A stretch of DNA of 64,000 nt, taken from positions 434,001-498,000 of the forward strand of contig NC_013009.1 of assembly GCF_000022525.1 (NCBI RefSeq), in the 5' to 3' direction. This DNA comes from Neorickettsia risticii str. Illinois. GTDB lineage: Bacteria > Pseudomonadota > Alphaproteobacteria > Rickettsiales > Anaplasmataceae. Made by a program: the position numbers and the translations under genes. The notes under the pieces were generated by a model, which saw only the letters and a program-made list of their open reading frames with translations, did not search any database and was not told the DNA's origin. Below are positions 35,478 through 45,751 of the stretch, piece by piece; the stretch's first letter is position 1, and each line of letters opens with the position of its first letter.

Positions 35478-37037
35478 ATGATCTTTCACAAATATGATCC
35501 CAAACCTGAAAGATACATTCGGTACGTTAAATTACTTCTTTCGGTTCTTGCACTGGTCAGTTTTTATTTTTCTTTGACCCACAATAAAGACGCCATCACA
35601 AACCATAACGCAATCCGTTCTATTGAGTCCTCTGTCATATTCAGTGTTGCACAGAACACAATAGAAAGTTTCTACTCGGCTGTACAGAACGAGATTTCCA
35701 TTGTTCGCTTCCTCGTTGAGAGCGGAATGCCTATCAGCTCAAACAGCAAGCACTTAAGCACGCTTCTTCAGTATGGTGAATTCATCGGGCTTGGTGAAAG
35801 TGGTAAGACAACTGGATATGAGTTCGGCCCGATACGGACGGAAATCTTTAAAGACATGCCAAGTGAATTAGTTACAATCGAAAATATTTCTTTAAAAAAC
35901 TCTTCGTGTCTTCAGCATAAAAATTTTGATCAATTGGGTGGTGAAGTACGTCGTATGGTATATTACCTCCCGGCTGTGGCTCTTCTAGATAAACTAAAAG
36001 GAGCTTTGGTTGGACTAGAAGGAAAACAAAATTTCTCCATTGTAGATAAAAACTATAATGAGATATATCGACCGGATCCCCATATCCAAGATAGGAGTAT
36101 GAAAGAATGCAGAAGTATTTATTCCTCCTTGGATAACGAGCTGTACTTTTGTCAATACGGACCAAGTCACGTAACATATGGTAGCGTCATTGCAAGGGTT
36201 ATCAGTATTCTGCTACCTTTGTGCATTATTCTTTGGATATTTATCTTTTTAAAAAGGCTTGAGTTTGTATTTGTAGATAGCAGGACGCGTGGTTCAACAG
36301 GGAGGGAAACCAAAAATTCTTCCGTTCTAGGTCAAATAGCAACAAACTCAAGTCATTTTATTTCTTGCATCACACATGAATTGCGCACACCCCTAAATGT
36401 GATAATCGCATTTTCGGAGATGATAAAAGACGAGTGCCTTGGAACCATCACAAATAAAAAGTACGTATGCTATGGAGAGGAAATTTATAAATTTGGAACG
36501 AGCTTACTAAAAACCGTTGATAACCTAATCGATATAACAAAATCAAATAGCATGCTCATGATTCCGAAAAAGGGTTATGTGAGTGTCCAGCAAATAATAG
36601 CGGAAGCCGTAAGAAATTGTAGAACCTTCGCATTAACAAAAGAAATATCTCTTTGTAAAAGTATTGATGCAGATCTTCCGGAAATTTTTTTAGACCGCGA
36701 TCAAGTCAAAAAGGCAATTACTAATATCTTAAGCAATGCAATTAAATTCAGCGAAAATGGCGCAACTGTTTCAATAAGGGCGTGTCAAAATTGTGAAGAA
36801 GGAAGCATTTCTATCACAATTGAAGATTCGGGAAGCGGTATGAAAGTTGTCAATGGTGTACCACAGTTAGAAAATTCCCTAACAAAGAAGGCAGATGGAT
36901 TGGGAATAGGGTTGTTGTTATCAAGAAATATCATTCACCTCAACAACGGTTCTCTTGAGATATACTCTCAAGTTGGAAAAGGAACGAAAACCACAATTAC
37001 CTTCAACCAGAAGCAAGCAGATGAGATGAAAAATTAG
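35478..37037 (+). CDS. pleC: PleC-type membrane sensor histidine kinase
   Basis: The 519-residue protein has a first membrane helix (LLLSVLALVSFYFSL), a periplasmic sensor region of about 200 residues, and a second helix (VISILLPLCIILWIFIFL). The HisKA domain has the H-box FISCITHELRTPLNVIIAFS with the His near residue 300. The HATPase domain has the N-box ITNILSNAIKFSE, G1 EDSGSGM and G2 ADGLGIGLLLS. No receiver domain follows, which separates it from CckA, and there is no HAMP-PAS layout as in NtrY, so PleC, the partner of PleD, is the best fit. The ATG at 35478 is preferred over TTG 35433. A dyad TATACA-G-TGTATA lies just upstream. Confidence 0.83.
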   Translation: MIFHKYDPKPERYIRYVKLLLSVLALVSFYFSLTHNKDAITNHNAIRSIESSVIFSVAQNTIESFYSAVQNEISIVRFLVESGMPISSNSKHLSTLLQYGEFIGLGESGKTTGYEFGPIRTEIFKDMPSELVTIENISLKNSSCLQHKNFDQLGGEVRRMVYYLPAVALLDKLKGALVGLEGKQNFSIVDKNYNEIYRPDPHIQDRSMKECRSIYSSLDNELYFCQYGPSHVTYGSVIARVISILLPLCIILWIFIFLKRLEFVFVDSRTRGSTGRETKNSSVLGQIATNSSHFISCITHELRTPLNVIIAFSEMIKDECLGTITNKKYVCYGEEIYKFGTSLLKTVDNLIDITKSNSMLMIPKKGYVSVQQIIAEAVRNCRTFALTKEISLCKSIDADLPEIFLDRDQVKKAITNILSNAIKFSENGATVSIRACQNCEEGSISITIEDSGSGMKVVNGVPQLENSLTKKADGLGIGLLLSRNIIHLNNGSLEIYSQVGKGTKTTITFNQKQADEMKN

Positions 37038-37091
37038 CGTGTCCTCATAACACGAATAGTAAAATGCGCAAAGATATTATACAATCTGCAC

Positions 37092-37181
37092 GGAAGAGTG
37101 GCCGAGTGGTTGAAGGCGCACGCTTGGAAAGCGTGTTCAGGTGTGAACCATCTGACAAGGGTTCGAATCCCTTTTCTTCCG
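37092..37181 (+). tRNA. tRNA-Ser (anticodon GGA)
   Basis: A 90-nt gene with acceptor stem GGAAGAG/TTCTTCC, a D arm starting TGGCCGAG, anticodon stem CACGC/GCGTG around loop TTGGAAA (anticodon GGA), the long variable arm of a type II tRNA, and T arm AAGGG-TTCGAAT-CCCTT. The discriminator base is G; CCA is not encoded. It reads UCC and UCU codons. It lies 54 nt behind pleC on the same strand. Confidence 0.97.
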
Positions 37182-37485
37182 CCGCTGCTTGCTATGGCAT
37201 ACTTTCTACTTAGAGACTCGTTGTGATTGTCATAAATAGTTTTAGTGCACACTGCTCTCAAGAAGGGGCATGATAGCACAAGTTGTGAAAGCTCACTCAA
37301 GCATTAGCATCCTGATACGCAAAGAGCAAAGCTCCTAACCCACTACTTCTTCGTCCTTCACCGGAAAACACCAGAGACAGTTGCTATCCTCTAAATACCG
37401 CATGCACGCTGCCTCGCTGAGAAAATATAACCTCAAAGCACGAGCCAGGACCGATATGTAAAACGACACAAGCAAGTAATCAAAA
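37182..37485. other. Intergenic gap behind tRNA-Ser
   Basis: About 300 nt with no supported gene. A 44-codon minus-strand frame (37335-37469, GTG start) follows sdhB, but I cannot support it as real. No terminator with a T-run was found. Confidence 0.4.
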
Positions 37486-38250
37486 TTACCCCAAAACAAT
37501 CATCTTCTTTATTTCGGCAATTGCCTTAGCCGGATTCAGACCTTTAGGACACGCCTGTGCACAATTCATGATCGTATGGCAACGATATAACCTAAATGAA
37601 TCCGTTAAAAACTCAAGCCTCTCCTTCTTTTTTGAATCTCTGCTATCAACTAACCAACGATAGGCTTGTAGCAATGCAGCAGGACCAAGGTACTTATCAC
37701 CATTCCACCAAAAACTTGGACAACTCGTCGAACAGCAGGCACATAGAATGCAATCATGCAGCCCAGTGAGCTTTTCCCTTTCCTCAGGCATCTGAAGATG
37801 TTCTTTTCCATCATTACTTTTTTCGGAGTGCAACCAAGGCTTTATGGAACGATAGTGCTGAAAAAACACGGTAAGATCGGTAACCAAATCCTTTAACACT
37901 CTCATATGAGGAAGAGGATAAATTCGAATCTCACCCTTGATTTCATCCATGCGTTTTGTACATGCAAGCGTGTTACGCCCATCGATGTTCATGGCACATG
38001 AGCCACAAACCCCCTCTCTACAAGAACGTCTGAAAGTTAAAGTAGGATCTACTTCATCTTTCACTTTGATGAGAGCATCTAAGATCATGGGCGAGCAGTC
38101 CTTCTCGTTCACGTAATAGATATCCCTTCTCGGGTTATCATCACCAGGAGAGAACCTGTACACGACTAACTTTCTTGCACCAGAAGAAGGAGAATTGTGA
38201 ACTTTTCCCTCAACGACACGTGAATTTTCAGGTAGCCTAAACTGCGCCAT
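37486..38250 (-). CDS. sdhB: Succinate dehydrogenase iron-sulfur subunit
   Basis: The 254-residue subunit carries three cluster-binding regions: the [2Fe-2S] site [21 protein letters not shown], the first [4Fe-4S]/[3Fe-4S] region [16 protein letters not shown] and the last [17 protein letters not shown]. It passes electrons from the flavoprotein SdhA to the quinone pocket in the TCA cycle. The N-terminus has [11 protein letters not shown] as expected. sdhA is not adjacent. ATG start; divergent from dnaJ across 280 nt. Confidence 0.97.
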   Translation of the reverse strand: MAQFRLPENSRVVEGKVHNSPSSGARKLVVYRFSPGDDNPRRDIYYVNEKDCSPMILDALIKVKDEVDPTLTFRRSCREGVCGSCAMNIDGRNTLACTKRMDEIKGEIRIYPLPHMRVLKDLVTDLTVFFQHYRSIKPWLHSEKSNDGKEHLQMPEEREKLTGLHDCILCACCSTSCPSFWWNGDKYLGPAALLQAYRWLVDSRDSKKKERLEFLTDSFRLYRCHTIMNCAQACPKGLNPAKAIAEIKKMIVLG

Positions 38251-38530
38251 GCTATAAAAAGTGATGAACCTGAACGAGATCCTAGCATTTTATCAGGAAC
38301 AGGTAAATAAAGCGCGATTTAGACATTATGCCACAGCATAAATAAGATCATAGTTACGCATAGTTAGACAAGCATATGGATTAAAATGCCAATGCATCCT
38401 CCACCTTAATATTCTTTCATAAGGACAATACCAAAACTCATGATCTTACTTTTAATTATCACCTTGTTTTTTCTGATTACTATCCTTACCTATTGTAGGA
38501 TTGCTGTTTACACTGATAGGTTCTCTTAGA

Positions 38531-39670
38531 ATGCCAGAAAAGAAAAAAGATTACTACGAAACACTTGGCGTGAGTAAAAGTGCCTCGACCGAAGAAATAA
38601 GGAAGGCTTATAAGAAGCTTGCACTTCAATACCACCCAGATCGTAATAAGGGTGATAAGGAAGCAGCGGAAAAATTTAAAGAAATTGGTGAAGCGTACAG
38701 CGTCCTAAGTAACCCTGAAAAAAAGGCATCCTATGATCAATATGGACACTCGGCATTCAACGGAGGCGGTTTTGGAGGGGCAGGTGGTTTCTCTGCAGAC
38801 TTCTCTGGCATGGACTTCTCAGATATTTTCAACGATCTTTTCGGAGGGGGAAGGACGCGTAGAACAAAGGCTGATTTCAACGAAATCATCAAGGAGGACG
38901 GCTCAGATTTGCGATATGATGTATCAATCACTCTAAGGGAGGCATTCGAAGGTAAGGAAGTAAAAATTTCCTACACAAAACTAGCAGAATGTGAGCAGTG
39001 TGGTAATACAGGATGTGAAGGAAAAATCAAACCGGTGCAATGCAGTACGTGTAATGGTGCAGGATCAATCAGGTCACAACAGGGCTTTTTTACTGTAGAA
39101 AGAAGCTGCAGTACCTGCAACGGCAGTGGAATGATTATTGAAAATCCATGCAAAAAATGTGCAGGCACAGGACGAATCAGGAAAAGTGTAACCACTTGTG
39201 CAAAAATACCGCGTGGAATAAGTGACGGTGCAAAAGTATTACTTAGAGGTCAAGGGGAAGCGGGCTCTAGAGGAGGTAAGCCAGGTGACTTGTATATGAT
39301 TGTCCATATTAAACAGGACGAATTTTTCACACGTAAAAACAATGACCTTTATTGCGAAGTTCCAATAAGGATGTCTTTGGCAGCCCTAGGTGGAGAAATA
39401 GAAGTTCCATCATTAGAAGGTAAAAAGTTCAAGATCAAACTCCCAGAAGGATCTCAAACAGGTGATAAACTTAAACTCAAAGGAAGAGGTATGTATCTCC
39501 TTAACTCGGAGTATAGGGGTGATATGTATGTTCGACTCACTATAGAGACACCAGTAAAACTTACGAAAAAACAGAGAGAAATATTAGAAGAATTTGAGAA
39601 AGAATCGCTTGGGTGCAGCCCAAAGTCTGAGAAATTTTTTAGTAAGATTCGCTCTATGTTTGGCCTCTGA
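38531..39670 (+). CDS. dnaJ: Chaperone DnaJ
   Basis: The 379-residue type I Hsp40 has the J domain with [20 protein letters not shown], the HPD motif in [11 protein letters not shown], a Gly/Phe-rich linker ([18 protein letters not shown]), and the zinc domain with [29 protein letters not shown] and CKKCAGTGR. The first CxxCxGxG repeat is slightly off (CGNTGCEG). The C-terminal substrate domains follow. It stimulates DnaK, which is not adjacent. I chose the ATG at 38531; the frame opens 30 nt earlier but the family N-terminus fits here. Confidence 0.96.
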   Translation: MPEKKKDYYETLGVSKSASTEEIRKAYKKLALQYHPDRNKGDKEAAEKFKEIGEAYSVLSNPEKKASYDQYGHSAFNGGGFGGAGGFSADFSGMDFSDIFNDLFGGGRTRRTKADFNEIIKEDGSDLRYDVSITLREAFEGKEVKISYTKLAECEQCGNTGCEGKIKPVQCSTCNGAGSIRSQQGFFTVERSCSTCNGSGMIIENPCKKCAGTGRIRKSVTTCAKIPRGISDGAKVLLRGQGEAGSRGGKPGDLYMIVHIKQDEFFTRKNNDLYCEVPIRMSLAALGGEIEVPSLEGKKFKIKLPEGSQTGDKLKLKGRGMYLLNSEYRGDMYVRLTIETPVKLTKKQREILEEFEKESLGCSPKSEKFFSKIRSMFGL

Positions 39671-39741
39671 AAACTGGACCGTTTTAGTACTTTATTGATC
39701 TACCTGATGCCATTGTAAAACGCTTAAATTCGGAGTATTAC

Positions 39742-41163
39742 TTACGAGGACTTTCCCATGCTGCTCTTACGATAAGTAGGTCTAGAACCAGGTGACGATC
39801 CTCTTCTGGATATCGATTCCATGTTTTTTTGTTTAGGAGGCCTGCTTTCCACGTATGGATTGGCGTTCTTTTTTAAAGTAAGGGTCACTGGAATACCATA
39901 AATCCGAAAATCTCTAACAAGTGAGTTCCTTATGTAATTTAGATATGACTCAGCAACAAGTTCAGGACGATTTGCACTCAGCACAAAAGCAAACTTATAT
40001 AAGATTTTCTTTATATATTTAAGTTTCACTGGTTTGGAGTTCACCATAGGATGCGGGTGATGACGTATAATTTCTTGGAGCCACACATTCAATCGATGTG
40101 TCGGAATGTTTCGTTTTGAGTCATCATACAGCCTCCTACATTCGTCTAGTATGCAGGAAAAATCGCTCTCATGGAGACAGGAAATAAAAAATATCGGTAT
40201 CTGCGAAGCAATTAATTTTTGCGCTTGCAGACTAATAAAGTCCTTGATACTTTCAAGTTCAGTTGCATTGACTGCATCTTTCTTATTCCCCACGAGTATC
40301 ATTGGCTTACCTTGTTCTAGGATCTTATTCATAAGAAGGAAATCCTGTCGCTCCAGCGTGAAATTCGATATATCGCACATAAAAATCACTACATCACTCT
40401 CTGCTGAAGTACGTAATGCCCTTGAATTGCATATTTTTTCCAATCCATCAGTGACTCTTTGTTTTTTTCTCAAACCGGCAGTATCAACAAGTTCGAAGGT
40501 TGTACATTTCCACTGAAACTCATCACTTATCGGATCCCTTGTAGTACCTGCTATTGGTAGCACGAGGACACGATCTTTACCTATAAACTTGTTCATTAAA
40601 CTGGACTTACCAACGTTTGGCTGACCTAAAATAGAGACTCTAATTCTCCTTTGTTTCTCAGAATCATTTTCCGGAATATCTAATTGCTCGGGTATAAAGG
40701 ACTCGATATAAGAAATGAGCTCACTGAGACCTAATGAATGCTCGGCAGATATTAGAAAAACATTCTGAAAGCCAAAAAGTGAACAATCATCTCTATCCTT
40801 ACGATCACTCTTGTTGCAAACCAAAACTATTTTACTATTTCCAGCATTCCTTCTAAGCCAACTGGCAAAAAGCATATCCTCGGAATCGATTTTATTATCA
40901 ATCACAAAAAGAATCATATCGCTTTCCTTTATTGCGTACTCAGTTCTTTCAACCGTTTCTGGATGTTGTGGATTGAAACCTGCAGTATCAAGTAGAAGAA
41001 ATGATTTCCCCTCGTTTAGTGAAATTTTTCTAACAACCACATCACGAGTGACTCCTTTTCTGTCCATGGTAATTGAACGTTTTTCCCTCGCCATCTTATT
41101 GAATAATGTCGATTTACCAACGTTGGCCTTTCCAACTATGGAAACTCTAAAGACGGACTGCAT
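39742..41163 (-). CDS. der: Ribosome assembly GTPase Der (EngA)
   Basis: The 473-residue protein has two tandem G domains and a KH-like C-terminal domain. Domain 1 has SIVGKANVGKSTLFNKMARE, KGVTRDV, DTAGF and CNKSD; domain 2 has SILGQPNVGKSSLMNKFIGK, AGTTRDPI, DTAGLRKK and GNKKD. The C-terminal part contains RNSLVRDFRIYGIPVTLTLK, the family end, plus a basic tail. It is essential for 50S maturation. ATG 41163 fits the family start; convergent with dnaJ. Confidence 0.95.
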   Translation of the reverse strand: MQSVFRVSIVGKANVGKSTLFNKMAREKRSITMDRKGVTRDVVVRKISLNEGKSFLLLDTAGFNPQHPETVERTEYAIKESDMILFVIDNKIDSEDMLFASWLRRNAGNSKIVLVCNKSDRKDRDDCSLFGFQNVFLISAEHSLGLSELISYIESFIPEQLDIPENDSEKQRRIRVSILGQPNVGKSSLMNKFIGKDRVLVLPIAGTTRDPISDEFQWKCTTFELVDTAGLRKKQRVTDGLEKICNSRALRTSAESDVVIFMCDISNFTLERQDFLLMNKILEQGKPMILVGNKKDAVNATELESIKDFISLQAQKLIASQIPIFFISCLHESDFSCILDECRRLYDDSKRNIPTHRLNVWLQEIIRHHPHPMVNSKPVKLKYIKKILYKFAFVLSANRPELVAESYLNYIRNSLVRDFRIYGIPVTLTLKKNANPYVESRPPKQKNMESISRRGSSPGSRPTYRKSSMGKSS

Positions 41164-41826
41164 ATTAAAGACGAAAAGGAGCAACTAGTTAGATGTTAAC
41201 TTGTATGGAACACATCTAATAGCAATATAGCTGAATAAAGCTCAAAGAAGGAGAGGGCAAGATACTTTTGCTAATCCGCACATAACAATACTCATAAGAA
41301 TAGACCAATAATATTCACCCTTGAGGAAGCTCAATGAAATAGCCACAAAAGTATCATTCTGTATAAACAGTTATAGAACATTGATTAGATCTTTTCCTAG
41401 AGGTTACCTAATCTGCTTTGCTAGAACCTTATTAACCCCAGAAATGGAAAGGGGAAAGCCTAGAAGGGTAGAACTTTGAGTTAAGAAAAAACGCAAGCGA
41501 AAAGTGAGAGTGCACTAATCACAGAGAGAACCACATCTATAACATCAAATAAAAGAAACTAGGAGATCCCAGTTTCGTACAAACAGGCTTTTCAAACAAA
41601 GGCAGCACAAAACCAGCCCTATGAGCATTATTAAGGCTGAATACGTCATGAATGAAAGTATCAGTTTAAGAAGGTTATGGAAATGATTTTAACACATACA
41701 AACCAATCATAAATGTGAAGTTCCCGTTCAAAGATTATTAAAAAAGGCCGATCTTGTCGTAGTACAACCTAATTGTGCTGCTACGCCCAATTAGCTAGAA
41801 TTCTATGCAGGCATTACTAGTTCAAA
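41164..41826. other. Long gap between der and ileS
   Basis: About 660 nt between two divergent genes, the largest gap in the window. I found no open frame over 60 codons, tRNA or insertion-sequence end. It should hold the promoters of der and ileS. A purine-rich stretch near 41450-41510 could belong to an unrecognised small RNA or to decayed coding sequence; I cannot support either. Confidence 0.4.
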
Positions 41827-44800
41827 ATGAGTAACTCTTCTTACCGAGAAATTTCTCAAAATCTTTCTTTTGCGAAGATAGAAGAACAGATTCTGCAATT
41901 TTGGGAGAAAAATAGGGTTTTTGCTCATTCTGTCTCTTCAAGAACAGATAATGGAGAGTTCGTCTCTTATGATGGACCACCTTTTGCAAATGGATTGCCA
42001 CATTATGGACACCTTCTTACCGGCTTCATTAAGGATACCGTAGCCAGATATCAGACGATGCTCGGCAAAAAAGTGGAAAGGAGATTCGGATGGGATTGTC
42101 ACGGTTTGCCTGCGGAGATGTACACCGAAAAAACACTTAAGATTTCAGGAAAAGAGGCAATAAAAAACTTCGGGATAGATAAATTTAACGCGGAGTGCAA
42201 AAAATCAGTTTTACTTTTTTCATCTGAATGGGAGTACTACGTCACTAGACAAGGAAGATGGGTCGATTTTCACAACGACTACAAAACTATGGACCTTTCC
42301 TTTATGGAATCCGTCATTTGGGCATTTAGGGAGTTGTATAAAAAAGGTTTGATTTATGAATCCGTAAAGGTAGTGCCTTATAGCTGGGCATGCCAGACAC
42401 CATTATCGAACTTCGAGACACGGCTGGATAACGCCTATAGGGAGAAAAAAAGTAAGTCTGTGACAGTCGCCTTTGAATTGGAAGAGGATTTATTTGGTGA
42501 CGGTAAAACATCTTACCTGTTAGCATGGACCACAACACCTTGGACCCTACCTTCAAATATGATGCTTGGTATATCGGAGCATGTTGTCTATACCCGTGTT
42601 GAAAAGGATGGTAAGTACTATATCTCTTCTCAATCTTCAAACAAGGAAGTAGGTGGGATAATAGTTCCAAGCGAGCTCCTGGTTGGTAAAAGGTATAAGC
42701 CACTTTTCAAATTCTTCGCACACGAAAAAGAGAATGGTGCCTTTGTTATACAGTATGCAGACTTTGTAACGGACGAAGATGGAACCGGAATAGTACATAT
42801 AGCACCTGGATTCGGTGAGGAAGACTTTGAGCTGGCGAAAAAACACGGGATAACAGTCGTTTGTCCTGTCGATGATGGAGCTAGATTTACATCTGAAGTG
42901 CCACAATTTGCCGGTAGGCATGTCTTTGAAACAAATGAGGATATCATTCTCATACTCAAAGAAAAAAAACAGCTCATTAAAATCGAGGAGTATGTTCACA
43001 GTTATCCACATTGCTGGCGTACTGATACTCCACTCATATACAGGGTTGTTCCGTCATGGTATTTGAGTGTCAGTAAAATAAAGGAGAGGATGCTCGAACT
43101 CAACGACAGTATTAATTGGATTCCTGCACACCTTAAAGAAGGTCTGGTAGGCAAATGGCTAGAAAATGCAAAGGATTGGGCAATTTCAAGAAACAGATTT
43201 TGGGGAACACCCGTACCAATATGGAAATCTACGGATCCATCTCATCCAAGAATTGATGTATATGGAAGCATAACTGAAATTGAGAAGGACTTCGGTGTGA
43301 AAATTACTGATCTACACAGACCTTTCATAGATACATTAACAAGAAAAAATCCGGATGATCCTACAGGGAAGTCATCCATGGTAAGAGTCGAATCAGTTCT
43401 GGACTGCTGGTTTGAATCAGGTTCAATGCCTTTTGCACAAGTTCACTATCCTTTTGAGAACAAAGAGTGGTTTGAGAAAAATTTCCCATCAGATTTCATT
43501 ACAGAATATGTTGCGCAGACCCGTGGTTGGTTTTATACGCTCATGGTTCTTTCTGTAGCGCTTTTTGACAGCGTGCCGTTTAAAAATTGCCTTGCCCACG
43601 GGGTGATATTGGATAAAGACGGAAAAAAACTCTCTAAAAGACTGAATAATTATAAAGATCCAAAAGAATTATTCGACGAATATGGAGCTGACGCATTGCG
43701 CTTCCTAATGTTATCCTCTTCAGTAATGAATGGGGGTACTCTGTTGATAGACAAAGGTGGAGAAATAATCAAGGACGTTATTAGACTTCTTCTAAAGCCT
43801 CTCTACAGCGCATACAACTTTTTTGCAACGTATGCAAATTACCACTCAATACGTGTCCCGAATGGCATGAATGATTCCGCCAATTTACTCGATAGGTACA
43901 TCTTGTCAGAGTACAGAGCATTTTCACAAAAAATTAGAAATGCAATGGATGGCTATCACATACAGTCTGCATGCAAAAATGTACTTAGTTTCATCGATAC
44001 GCTCAATAATTGGTATATTAGACGCTCTAGGGAAAGGTTCGTGGCAGGAGAGCAGCAAGCCTTCGAAGTCCTACATTTTGTTCTTTCAGAAATGCTTAAG
44101 ATAATCGCGCCGCTCCTTCCAATGAATGCGGAAAAGATTTGGATGGCATTGCACAATGATAAAACGACATCTGTACACCTAGAAAAATACCCAGAGGTTA
44201 ATGTTTTACCTGAGGACGAAGAAATCATACAAACAATGCAATTAACAAGAGAAATATGCAATACAGCCTTTTCCATAAGGAACAAAAACGCCGTTAGAAT
44301 AAGGCAGCCATTAAGACATCTCGAGGTTATAGGTAAAGTCAGCTCAACATTTACAGGAAACACCGAACTATTATCTATCCTGAAGGATGAGGCGAACGTA
44401 AAGTGCATTACCTTCAAAGAAAGTGATCCTCAAGTAAGGCAATCACTTAAACTAAACTTTCACGTTTTAGGCAAAAGATACCCAAAAGAAGTAAAACACA
44501 TGATCAATGAACTCAAAAGTGGAAATTGGGAAAGTATACTCTCTGGCGAAGTATATCTCGGCGGTAGACTTCTGAAAAACGATGAATACGAGATTTCGGT
44601 TGTCTCCGAAAGCAGCAATACGGGACAAGTCGCTTCGTTTTGCCTAGCTGTAAAGTTGGACTTAAAACTAGATGAAGAACTGATGTCTGAAGGGAGATTC
44701 AGAGATCTAGTACGCATGATACAACAAACCAGGAAATCAGCTGGTCTAACAATAAAAGAAAAGGTCACAATAAAAGTGTATGCTCCAGCAGAATATCTTG

Positions 44801-44964
44801 ACACACTTGAGAAGTTCAAGAGCTCGCTAATTGTATCAACATATGCGAATCAAATAATTGCAAATAGATCAAATAATTTCTCTGATTGCTCATTTATCGA
44901 AGAGATTTCACAGAAAATAAAAATTGGTATAATGAGGGAGGATAGCGCGTGCGGACATAGTTGA
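41827..44964 (+). CDS. ileS: Isoleucyl-tRNA synthetase, eukaryote-like type
   Basis: The 1045-residue class I synthetase charges tRNA-Ile. HIGH motif: GPPFANGLPHYGHLLTGFIK. The editing domain has AWTTTPWTLPSN, and HVFETNEDIILILKEKKQ is nearby. KMSKS is KLSKRLNNYKDPKELFDEYG, the form of the eukaryote-like (type II) IleS found in rickettsiae and chlamydiae and known for mupirocin resistance. The length also fits type II. The WFYTLMVLSVALFD segment precedes the KMSKS loop. The gene starts with ATG and its stop lies 2 nt before the pyrE start. Confidence 0.96.
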   Translation: MSNSSYREISQNLSFAKIEEQILQFWEKNRVFAHSVSSRTDNGEFVSYDGPPFANGLPHYGHLLTGFIKDTVARYQTMLGKKVERRFGWDCHGLPAEMYTEKTLKISGKEAIKNFGIDKFNAECKKSVLLFSSEWEYYVTRQGRWVDFHNDYKTMDLSFMESVIWAFRELYKKGLIYESVKVVPYSWACQTPLSNFETRLDNAYREKKSKSVTVAFELEEDLFGDGKTSYLLAWTTTPWTLPSNMMLGISEHVVYTRVEKDGKYYISSQSSNKEVGGIIVPSELLVGKRYKPLFKFFAHEKENGAFVIQYADFVTDEDGTGIVHIAPGFGEEDFELAKKHGITVVCPVDDGARFTSEVPQFAGRHVFETNEDIILILKEKKQLIKIEEYVHSYPHCWRTDTPLIYRVVPSWYLSVSKIKERMLELNDSINWIPAHLKEGLVGKWLENAKDWAISRNRFWGTPVPIWKSTDPSHPRIDVYGSITEIEKDFGVKITDLHRPFIDTLTRKNPDDPTGKSSMVRVESVLDCWFESGSMPFAQVHYPFENKEWFEKNFPSDFITEYVAQTRGWFYTLMVLSVALFDSVPFKNCLAHGVILDKDGKKLSKRLNNYKDPKELFDEYGADALRFLMLSSSVMNGGTLLIDKGGEIIKDVIRLLLKPLYSAYNFFATYANYHSIRVPNGMNDSANLLDRYILSEYRAFSQKIRNAMDGYHIQSACKNVLSFIDTLNNWYIRRSRERFVAGEQQAFEVLHFVLSEMLKIIAPLLPMNAEKIWMALHNDKTTSVHLEKYPEVNVLPEDEEIIQTMQLTREICNTAFSIRNKNAVRIRQPLRHLEVIGKVSSTFTGNTELLSILKDEANVKCITFKESDPQVRQSLKLNFHVLGKRYPKEVKHMINELKSGNWESILSGEVYLGGRLLKNDEYEISVVSESSNTGQVASFCLAVKLDLKLDEELMSEGRFRDLVRMIQQTRKSAGLTIKEKVTIKVYAPAEYLDTLEKFKSSLIVSTYANQIIANRSNNFSDCSFIEEISQKIKIGIMREDSACGHS

Positions 44965-44966
44965 TA

Positions 44967-45590
44967 ATGGGGGTTTCTAACAAAGGCCAGGTGGAAGAAG
45001 AAGCACTACTTGATGAGCTTTACAACTCTGGCGCCATATTAAAGGGGCATTTCCTCCTTTCTTCCGGACTGCACAGCGATACGTATATACAGTGCGCTCT
45101 TTTACTGCAAAATCCACGGCGTACCTTTAAGTTCGCATCAGCTTTAGTGCAACTCATCCCTGAAAAAATCAAGAGTGCGATCGACTTAATCGTCGCACCA
45201 GCACTCGGTGGATTGATCATTGGATATGAGGTAGCACGCTTATTGGATAAAGATTTTGTCTTTTTTGAACGGTTTAACGGGGAACTCACTCTGAGACGCG
45301 GTTTTAAAGTCGAGAGTAAACAAAACGTTCTGCTCATAGAGGATGTAGTCACTACAGCCGGTTCTTCTATAGATGTTATACAAAAAATCCATGACCGCGG
45401 TGCAAGTGTAATCTTTGCAGCTTCAATAATAGACAGATCTGGAGGAGCCGCAGAAGAACGTTTTAAAAAGCACAGTTGCGAATTCCTTAGTGTCGTAAAA
45501 CTAAGTTGTATCACATTTGATACAGCAAATATCCCGAAAGAATTGAGCAATGTTCCTTGTATAAGGCCGGGTTCTAATAATCTTAATTGA
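44967..45590 (+). CDS. pyrE: Orotate phosphoribosyltransferase
   Basis: The 207-residue enzyme joins orotate to PRPP to form OMP in pyrimidine synthesis. It shows GAILKGHFLLSSGLHSDTYI (family form GAxxxGHFxLxSGxHSxxY), IVAPALGGLIIGYEVAR, the flexible loop with FFERFNGELTLRRGF and the PRPP motif NVLLIEDVVTTAGSSI. ATG 44967 lies 2 nt after the ileS stop, so it is probably co-transcribed with ileS. Together with carA and pyrB it shows a working de novo pathway. Confidence 0.94.
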   Translation: MGVSNKGQVEEEALLDELYNSGAILKGHFLLSSGLHSDTYIQCALLLQNPRRTFKFASALVQLIPEKIKSAIDLIVAPALGGLIIGYEVARLLDKDFVFFERFNGELTLRRGFKVESKQNVLLIEDVVTTAGSSIDVIQKIHDRGASVIFAASIIDRSGGAAEERFKKHSCEFLSVVKLSCITFDTANIPKELSNVPCIRPGSNNLN

Positions 45591-45751
45591 CGGACACGTA
45601 CTGAACAAATTCTAGCCAAGAATATCAATCTGCGTGGTGGTTCGCCATTTATTTTCCATAAGCAAAATTATGTGTGTAAGCGTTTGAGATAGACTAGAAA
45701 TAACATCAGTGTTAGTTTAGAAAATTAGTATGTTTTGATAATGCGTAATGT

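Noticed and set aside
37034-37300. 88-codon minus-strand frame over tRNA-Ser
   Set aside because: It is the antisense of the tRNA; the typical GRKGIRTLVRWF translation is a known annotation artefact.
37335-37469. 44-codon frame downstream of sdhB (minus, GTG start)
   Set aside because: Open but short, no ribosome site, no recognised pattern; expected by chance.
41164-41826. Small RNA or decayed gene in the der-ileS spacer
   Set aside because: No recognisable RNA motif or conserved frame; kept only as an unexplained gap.
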